64,000 nucleotides of DNA from Acidobacteriota bacterium (GTDB lineage Bacteria; Acidobacteriota; Thermoanaerobaculia; Gp7-AA8): positions 1-64,000 of the forward strand of contig JAJXWV010000030.1 of the NCBI GenBank assembly GCA_021781455.1. The letters run 5' to 3'. The notes beneath the pieces were generated by a model. The model searched no databases. It worked only from the letters and a program-made list of their open reading frames with translations, and was not told the origin of the DNA. Both the position numbers and the translations under genes were made by a program. This document shows positions 58,629 to 64,000 of the stretch, in pieces (within the stretch, counting starts at the first letter, position 1; every line of letters starts with the position of its first letter).

Positions 58629-59845
58629 GAAGAGCCGTCATTGCTTTCGCCCTCGCCGCCGCCTTCTGCGGCCGGCCCGCGCCTGAGAAGGCGCAACCCG
58701 CGCCTGCTCCCGCGAAACCGCCCGCCCCTCCCAATCTGCTGGAGTTGCGGCGAGGCGCCGCAGTCGTGTCGCGCACCGGAGAAGCACTGCTCACGGCCTC
58801 TGCCGTACGCGCCATCGACGGCGACATCCACACGAAGTGGTTCTCCCCGCCGTCGGACCCGCAGCAGACGATCGTCTTCTCTCTGCCTGGCCGTTCGCGC
58901 CTCGAGCAGCTCGGCCTGCAGACCGGCACGAATGGCGCGTACACCGCAGAAGGCGTGCGCTTCGATCTATCCGCCGACGGCGAGCACTTCGTCACCGCCG
59001 CTACGGTCTCACCGAAGGAATCCGACGAGCCGCAGCTTTTTCGAATCTCGCCCACGATCGCTTCCTTCGTCCGAGTGAGCGTCCTCGGCGCGAAGTCGAA
59101 CTTTGCCCAGATCGGTTCCGTTCATGCCGTCGGCGCCTTGCTCGACTCCACCAACGCCGGCCAGCTGGACGGCTGCTTCTCGGTCAACGGATTTCCTTCG
59201 ACCTTCACTCAGAGCGGATCGACCGTGACCGGCTTCGTGGGAGGCAACGACCACACGACCTTCGAGGGGGGAACCGACGGGCATTTCTACCGGCTGGCCT
59301 GGATACGCGGTCCGCAGTTCGGGCTTGCAGCGATGACCGTCACGCCCGATGGGAAGCATCTCTCCGCGATCGTCTGGCACGAGGAAGCGGTCCAGGCGAG
59401 CCAGTTCTTCGCCGACGACCTCCTGGGCGACCGCGTGCCGTGTTCTGCGGCGCCGGAGCAGCCCGCCCTCAGCGTCTTCCGCGCCTATGTGGAGCGCTTC
59501 CACTATTTCCCGCTCTTCGGCCTTCGCTTCGATGACTCCGGCCGGCTGCTCGAAGCTGACAGCGCTGCGACACTGCTTCGCGTGACACAGTTCCTCATCG
59601 CGAATCCGGCACTCCCCGTACGCTTCGCCGCGCATGAGCTGCTGCAGTCCACGCCCGATCTGAACCGCCGGCTGGCGCAGGCGAGACTCGATTCGCTGCG
59701 CGCAGCCCTTCAGAAGAACGGCGTGAACCTCGCCCATGTCACCTTCGAAGCCTTCGGGGCGGAGAAGCCGCACCGGGAGGCGTCGATCGATCTGACCCGC
59801 GCGATGTACAGCAGTATCGATCTCGAGCTGAACGTAGCCCGGTAG
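58625..59845 (+). CDS. Exported protein with discoidin-like and OmpA-like domains
   Basis: The 406-aa protein has a signal peptide or lipobox-like start (FALAAAFCGRP, Cys about 15) and a Pro/Ala spacer. Residues about 45-150 resemble a F5/8-type or NADase-type ligand-binding beta-sandwich (ASAVRAIDGDIHTKWFSPPS, FVRVSVLGAKSN). Residues about 285-405 look like an OmpA-type end (RAYVERFHYFPLFGLRFDDS, RRLAQARLDSLRAALQKNGV, TFEAFGAEKPH). It probably connects murein to a surface ligand. GTG 58625 overlaps the glyS stop (GTGA). Confidence 0.7.
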   Translation: MRRAVIAFALAAAFCGRPAPEKAQPAPAPAKPPAPPNLLELRRGAAVVSRTGEALLTASAVRAIDGDIHTKWFSPPSDPQQTIVFSLPGRSRLEQLGLQTGTNGAYTAEGVRFDLSADGEHFVTAATVSPKESDEPQLFRISPTIASFVRVSVLGAKSNFAQIGSVHAVGALLDSTNAGQLDGCFSVNGFPSTFTQSGSTVTGFVGGNDHTTFEGGTDGHFYRLAWIRGPQFGLAAMTVTPDGKHLSAIVWHEEAVQASQFFADDLLGDRVPCSAAPEQPALSVFRAYVERFHYFPLFGLRFDDSGRLLEADSAATLLRVTQFLIANPALPVRFAAHELLQSTPDLNRRLAQARLDSLRAALQKNGVNLAHVTFEAFGAEKPHREASIDLTRAMYSSIDLELNVAR

Positions 59846-59887
59846 GCGCGTTTTGGCCATAATCCGGGCGACGTGGAGGGAAACGCG

Positions 59888-62665
59888 ATGACCTCTACAC
59901 TTCTCCAGGAAAAGCGGGCAACCGGCGAGGTCTCAATGCACACATACGTCTATTACTTCGGCGACGGGCACGCTGACGGAAACGCGAAGATGAAGAACAT
60001 CCTCGGCGGCAAGGGCGCGGGCCTCGCCGAGATGACCAACATCGGCGTCCCAGTCCCCCCCGGCTTCACGATCTCCACCGAGGTCTGCACGTATTTCTAC
60101 GCCAACAGCAAGAGCTACCCGCCGGAGCTCAAGTCCACGGTGGAGGCAAGTCTCGCCCGCGTCGAGAAGTCGGTCGGCCGCAAGTTCGGCGATCGGACGG
60201 CACCGCTGCTCGTCTCCGTCCGCTCCGGCGCCCGCGCTTCCATGCCCGGCATGATGGACACGATCCTCAATCTCGGCCTCAACGACGAGACCGTGCAGGG
60301 CCTCGCCACATCGGCCGGGGACGAACGTTTCGCCTTCGACTCGTACCGCCGCTTCATCCAGATGTACGCGGATGTCGTACTGGAGATCGACCGCGAGCAC
60401 TTCGAGCACGAGCTGTTCGCGCTGCGCGACAAAGTCGGCGTGAAGACCGACGCCGAGATTCCCGCGCAGCCTCTGCGCGGGCTCGTCGACACCTACAAGA
60501 AGATCGTCCGCGAGAAGACCGGACACGATTTCCCGCAGAACGTGCAGGATCAGCTGTGGGGCGCCATCGGGGCCGTCTTCAACTCCTGGAACAACGCCCG
60601 GGCCATCACCTATCGCAAGCTCAATCACATTCCCGATGACTGGGGCACCGCCGTCAACGTGCAGTCGATGGTCTTCGGCAACATGGGCAACGACTGTGCG
60701 ACCGGCGTCGCGTTCACGCGCAATCCGGCGACAGGCGAGAAGAAGTTCTTCGGCGAATACCTGCCGAACGCCCAGGGCGAGGACGTCGTGGCAGGCATCC
60801 GCACTCCGCTCCCGATCTCGAAGGCGCAGGTCGTGACCGAGGAGAAGTCGCTCGAAGAGACGATGCCGGGCGTCTACGCGCAGCTCGTCGACGTCTACAA
60901 GAAACTCGAGAGTCACTACCGCGACATGCAGGACATCGAGTTCACGATCCAGTCCGGGAAGCTCTATCTCCTGCAGACCCGGACCGGCAAGCGCACCGGT
61001 TTCGCCTCCGTGAAGATCGCCTGCGACATGGTCGAGGAAGGGCTGATCAACCCGCGCGATGCAGTCGAACGCGTGGAGGCCGGACAGATCATTCAGCTGC
61101 TGGCGCCCGTGTTCGACGCGGACGAGAAGAACAAGGCCCTCCAGGGCGGACGCCTCCTCGGCCGTGGCCTTCCGGCTGGTCCGGGAGCGGCGGCGGGACG
61201 CATCGCCTTCAACGCCGAGCATGCGGTGTCGATGGCCAGGGAAGGGCCGGTCGTGCTCGTGCGCATCGAGACCTCACCCGAGGACATCGCCGGCATGCAC
61301 AGCGCGGTCGGCATCCTTACCACGCGCGGCGGCCTGACGTCGCACGCGGCCGTGGTCGCGCGCGGCATGGGGCGCCCCTGCGTCGTGGGCGCCGGCGGGC
61401 TGAAGGTCGACTACAGCCGCGGCGAGCTGCGAGGCGAAGGAAAAGAACCGCTCGAAGAAGGAGACTGGATCTCCATCGACGGAACCAGCGGCCAGATCAT
61501 CGGCGGAAAACTGGCCACCCGACCCTCCGAGGTCATCCAGGTTCTCATCGAAGAAAGGATGAAGCCTCAGGACTCCGAAGTGTTCCGGAATTTCGACAGG
61601 CTCCTGAAGTGGGCCGACGAGATCCGTACGCTCGGTGTGCGGACCAACGCCGATACACCGAACGATGCCCGCGTGGCTCGCCTCTTCGGCGCCGCGGGAA
61701 TCGGGCTCTGCCGCACCGAGCACATGTTCTTTGCCGAGGACCGTATTCTGCGCGTCCGCGAGATGATCCTGGCGCGCGACGAAGCGGGCCGGCGCAAGGC
61801 CCTGGGCCTGCTGCTGCCGTTCCAGCGCGCCGATTTCGAAGGCATTTTCCGCGAGCTGGCGGGCATGCCCGTCACGGTCCGGCTGCTCGATCCTCCGCTC
61901 CACGAGTTCCTCCCGCAGAGCGAGCAGCAGATCTCTCAGGTAGCGCGTGAAATGGGGTGGGGATTCGTCGAGCTGCGTGCGAAGGTGAGCCAGCTGCACG
62001 AGATGAACCCCATGCTCGGGCATCGCGGCTGCCGGCTGGGCATCACCTTTCCCGAGATCTACGAAATGCAGGTGCGAGCGATCTTCGAGGCCGCCTGCGC
62101 GGTGAAAAAGGCAGGCATCGACGTCCATCCCGAGGTCATGATCCCGCTGGTCGGCACGTTGAAAGAGCTGCAGATCACCGCCGACATGACCCGCCGCGTG
62201 GCCGAAGAGGTGATGAAGGAACAAGGCATTCGCGTGGCCTATCTTGTCGGAACCATGATCGAGATTCCACGCGCCGCTCTCATCGCCGAGAAACTCGGCG
62301 CGATCGCGGAGTTCTTCTCCTTCGGCACCAACGACCTGACGCAGATGACCTTCGGCTATTCGCGAGATGACGCGGGAACGTTCCTGCCCGAGTACGTCGA
62401 GAAGAAGATCCTGCCGAAGGATCCGTTCGAGTCGATCGACCAGGAAGGCGTGGGCCAGCTGGTACGCCTCGGGACCGAACAGGGTCGCAGCACCAACGCG
62501 AAACTCAAAGTGGGCGTGTGCGGAGAACACGGCGGCGATCCCGACTCGATCCGCTTCTTCCGCAGCTGCAACCTGAACTACGTGTCGTGCTCGCCGTATC
62601 GCGTGCCCGTGGCCCGGCTGGCGGCCGCGCAGGCGGAACTGGAGCTGAAGGCGTACGAGGGGTGA
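59888..62665 (+). CDS. ppdK: Pyruvate, phosphate dikinase
   Basis: The 925-aa enzyme interconverts pyruvate, ATP and Pi with PEP, AMP and PPi. The nucleotide domain about 20-350 has NILGGKGAGLAEMTNIGVPV and VRSGARASMPGMMDTILNLG. The phospho-His domain has GILTTRGGLTSHAAVVARGM with His in TSHAAVV. The PEP/pyruvate TIM barrel has GLCRTEHMF, EMNPMLGHRGCRLGITFPEI, FFSFGTNDLTQMTFGYSRDD and VGVCGEHGGDP with the catalytic Cys. ATG 59888 has GGAGGG 7 nt upstream; ATG 59936 (MHTYVYYFG) is also possible. A terminator follows at 62724. Confidence 0.96.
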   Translation: MTSTLLQEKRATGEVSMHTYVYYFGDGHADGNAKMKNILGGKGAGLAEMTNIGVPVPPGFTISTEVCTYFYANSKSYPPELKSTVEASLARVEKSVGRKFGDRTAPLLVSVRSGARASMPGMMDTILNLGLNDETVQGLATSAGDERFAFDSYRRFIQMYADVVLEIDREHFEHELFALRDKVGVKTDAEIPAQPLRGLVDTYKKIVREKTGHDFPQNVQDQLWGAIGAVFNSWNNARAITYRKLNHIPDDWGTAVNVQSMVFGNMGNDCATGVAFTRNPATGEKKFFGEYLPNAQGEDVVAGIRTPLPISKAQVVTEEKSLEETMPGVYAQLVDVYKKLESHYRDMQDIEFTIQSGKLYLLQTRTGKRTGFASVKIACDMVEEGLINPRDAVERVEAGQIIQLLAPVFDADEKNKALQGGRLLGRGLPAGPGAAAGRIAFNAEHAVSMAREGPVVLVRIETSPEDIAGMHSAVGILTTRGGLTSHAAVVARGMGRPCVVGAGGLKVDYSRGELRGEGKEPLEEGDWISIDGTSGQIIGGKLATRPSEVIQVLIEERMKPQDSEVFRNFDRLLKWADEIRTLGVRTNADTPNDARVARLFGAAGIGLCRTEHMFFAEDRILRVREMILARDEAGRRKALGLLLPFQRADFEGIFRELAGMPVTVRLLDPPLHEFLPQSEQQISQVAREMGWGFVELRAKVSQLHEMNPMLGHRGCRLGITFPEIYEMQVRAIFEAACAVKKAGIDVHPEVMIPLVGTLKELQITADMTRRVAEEVMKEQGIRVAYLVGTMIEIPRAALIAEKLGAIAEFFSFGTNDLTQMTFGYSRDDAGTFLPEYVEKKILPKDPFESIDQEGVGQLVRLGTEQGRSTNAKLKVGVCGEHGGDPDSIRFFRSCNLNYVSCSPYRVPVARLAAAQAELELKAYEG

Positions 62666-62700
62666 CGGAGACAGACCACGGACCACGGACCACGGACTAC
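62666..62700. repeat. Heptamer repeat (ACCACGG)n
   Basis: Short array of ACCACGG-type units directly after the ppdK stop. Units in the opposite orientation occur at 62780-62905. Confidence 0.8.
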
Positions 62701-62723
62701 AGAGCGCAGATCGCAGTTTGATG

Positions 62724-62750
62724 AAGGGCCGGTTCATTGCCGGCCCTTTT
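62724..62750 (+). terminator. Rho-independent terminator after ppdK
   Basis: AAGGGCCGG-TTCATTG-CCGGCCCTTTT: a 7- to 9-bp GC stem with a T-run. Confidence 0.92.
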
Positions 62751-62779
62751 GCCTAACTGAGTCAATCGCCTCGACCAGC

Positions 62780-62905
62780 GGTCCGTGGTCCGTGTGGTCT
62801 GTGGTCTGCCTTCCGCGGTCCGTGGTCTGCGGTCTGTGGTCTGCCTTCCGTGGTCCGTGGTCTGCGGTCTGTGGTCTGCCTTCTGCGGTCTGCGGTCCAG
62901 CTACA
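62780..62905. repeat. Heptamer repeat (GTGGTCT/GCGGTCT/GTGGTCC)n
   Basis: About 17 degenerate 7-bp units with interspersed GCCTTCC units. The right end touches the stop region of the chemotaxis-receptor gene (62901), whose last codons (RFRV) precede it. Confidence 0.9.
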
Positions 62906-64000
62906 CCCTGAACCTCGCCACTTCCTCGGCGAATTCGCTTCCGCTGCGGACCAGCGACGAGAGCGCTTCGCTGAACTGCTCCGCGATGGCGTTGTTCTTC
63001 TGCGCAATCGTGAGTGTCACCTGCGAGGCTTTGGCAATCTCGTCCGCCTTCGAGAGCTGATGGCCGAGGCGGTCGCGGATGGCCCGGATATCGTTCGCAA
63101 TGTGCTCCATGGCCGCGGCGATTCCGCCGCTGGCGTCGGTCTGTTCGTCGGACGCGCGCTTCACGTGCAGGGCGATGTCGCGGACGCGCTCCGATTCCTG
63201 AGCGAGCAGACGGGTCGCTTCCGCCTGTCCCTTCGTGGCGCGGGAAATCTCCGTCACTGCCTCGGAGGTCTGGCTCATGACCCCGTGCAGATGCCGCGTG
63301 GCCTGGCTCTGCTCTTCCATGGCGCGGGAGATGCGCTGCGACATCTCCTGCGCGCGATCGGCGCTGTCGAGGATGCTGGCCAGCGCCTGTTCGGTCTTCT
63401 GCGCCAGATCGACGGTGGCATCGACACGCGATACACCCTCGTTGATCGCGCCGACGGCTTCCTTCGCGATCGGCTGCACGTCCCGGATGATGTCGGCGAT
63501 CTCCTTGGTCGCGCCGCGGGTGCGGTCGGCGAGCTGCCGGATCTCGTCTGCGATGACGGAGAAGCCGAAATCCTGGCTGCCGGCCTGAGCGGCGATGATC
63601 GCGGCGTTGAAGGAGAGCAGATTCGTGCGATTGGTGAGCTCTTCGATGAGCAGGAGAATCTGATCGATCTGCCCCAGGCTCTTTTGCAGCGCTTCGAACG
63701 CACCGGCCGTGCGCCGAGTCGATTCCTGCGCGCTGCGGATCCCGGTCACCGTTTCCTGCACGGCTTTGCGGCCGGAGAGCGCGTTATCGCGAACCTGATC
63801 GGCGATGCTCGCCGTCGAGGAGGCGGTGCCGTGGATGTGGTCGACCGTCGCTTCCATCTCCGCCACGAATGTGAGCAGTTCGGCGCTGAAGCCGGCCAGA
63901 TCGGTGGTGCGCCGGGAGGTCTCCCGCGCCGAGGCGTCGATCTCGGTCGTGGAGGAGGAGGTCTTTTCCACCGACTGGAAAAGCTCGTCCATCTGCCGCG
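62901..64000 (-). CDS. Methyl-accepting chemotaxis protein, 5' end outside window
   Basis: The visible 366 codons are the cytoplasmic signalling part: long helical coiled coils with two heptad-rich arms. The hairpin tip region has NRTNLLSFNAAIIAAQAG and FSVIADEIRQLADRTRGATK, the MCP signature that contacts CheA/CheW. The frame is open through the right edge, so the sensor and any TM helices lie beyond 64000; an internal ATG at 63992 is not the start. No Che genes are in view. Confidence 0.88.
   Translation of the reverse strand, partial: RQMDELFQSVEKTSSSTTEIDASARETSRRTTDLAGFSAELLTFVAEMEATVDHIHGTASSTASIADQVRDNALSGRKAVQETVTGIRSAQESTRRTAGAFEALQKSLGQIDQILLLIEELTNRTNLLSFNAAIIAAQAGSQDFGFSVIADEIRQLADRTRGATKEIADIIRDVQPIAKEAVGAINEGVSRVDATVDLAQKTEQALASILDSADRAQEMSQRISRAMEEQSQATRHLHGVMSQTSEAVTEISRATKGQAEATRLLAQESERVRDIALHVKRASDEQTDASGGIAAAMEHIANDIRAIRDRLGHQLSKADEIAKASQVTLTIAQKNNAIAEQFSEALSSLVRSGSEFAEEVARFRV

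Overview
This is GC-rich (roughly 63-66% by eye) chromosomal DNA from a Gram-negative bacterium. The envelope genes point to a diderm: an OmpA-type protein, a TonB-type C-terminal domain, a Wzm/Wzt-like exporter and several lipoproteins. Together with the short overlapping operons, CHAT and DUF1573 proteins and several classes of dispersed palindromic and heptameric repeats, the gene mix is most like an uncultured Acidobacteriota (for example Thermoanaerobaculia). That placement is inference; no rRNA is in the window.

Layout. 1-2.3 kb is a decayed patch beside tRNA-Ser(GCU): an unfamiliar membrane protein, a broken CHAT-domain gene and the 3' end of a broken secreted-protein gene. 2.5-7.7 kb holds a KGG stress protein, two small membrane proteins, a DUF4160 remnant and a 1044-residue FAD/Fe-S dehydrogenase. 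8.1-13.1 kb is a translationally coupled four-gene phosphorelay: zinc-ribbon receiver, GAF/PAS histidine kinase, CheY-like receiver and Hpt-REC-GGDEF. 13.4-15.6 kb has DUF2905, a DUF4097-like protein and a DedA-rhodanese fusion whose frame crosses an in-frame TGA exactly where relatives have Cys, a candidate selenoprotein. 15.9-18.9 kb is an overlapping trio: nucleotidyltransferase, metallophosphoesterase and EgtB-like enzyme. 19-31 kb carries housekeeping and redox genes: SOD, O-methyltransferase, DUF1573, mpl, long greA, ferredoxin, HerA-like ATPase, two dehydrogenases and icd. 31-38 kb is a long minus-strand run: nfo, ompA-like, SH3-TonB, argF, MBL hydrolase, NUDIX, moaE, moaD and HD.

38-54 kb contains a gene-free but structured 600-bp stretch before polA, lipoproteins including a c-type cytochrome, hemerythrin, an SPFH protein, a Wzm/Wzt-type exporter, an FHA protein, a DPP III-like metallopeptidase, a long acyl-CoA dehydrogenase with a FadR-type operator in its promoter, and folE. 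54-64 kb contains lepB, glyQ-glyS, an OmpA-like lipoprotein, ppdK and the 3' part of a chemotaxis-receptor gene running off the right edge.

Two genome-level habits stand out. Intergenic gaps are filled with 7- or 8-bp tandem repeats and palindromic repeat elements, some of which form the last codons or the stop codon of the neighbouring gene. Many genes also have a TAnnnT-type -10 box only 6-11 nt before the start codon, suggesting leaderless transcripts.
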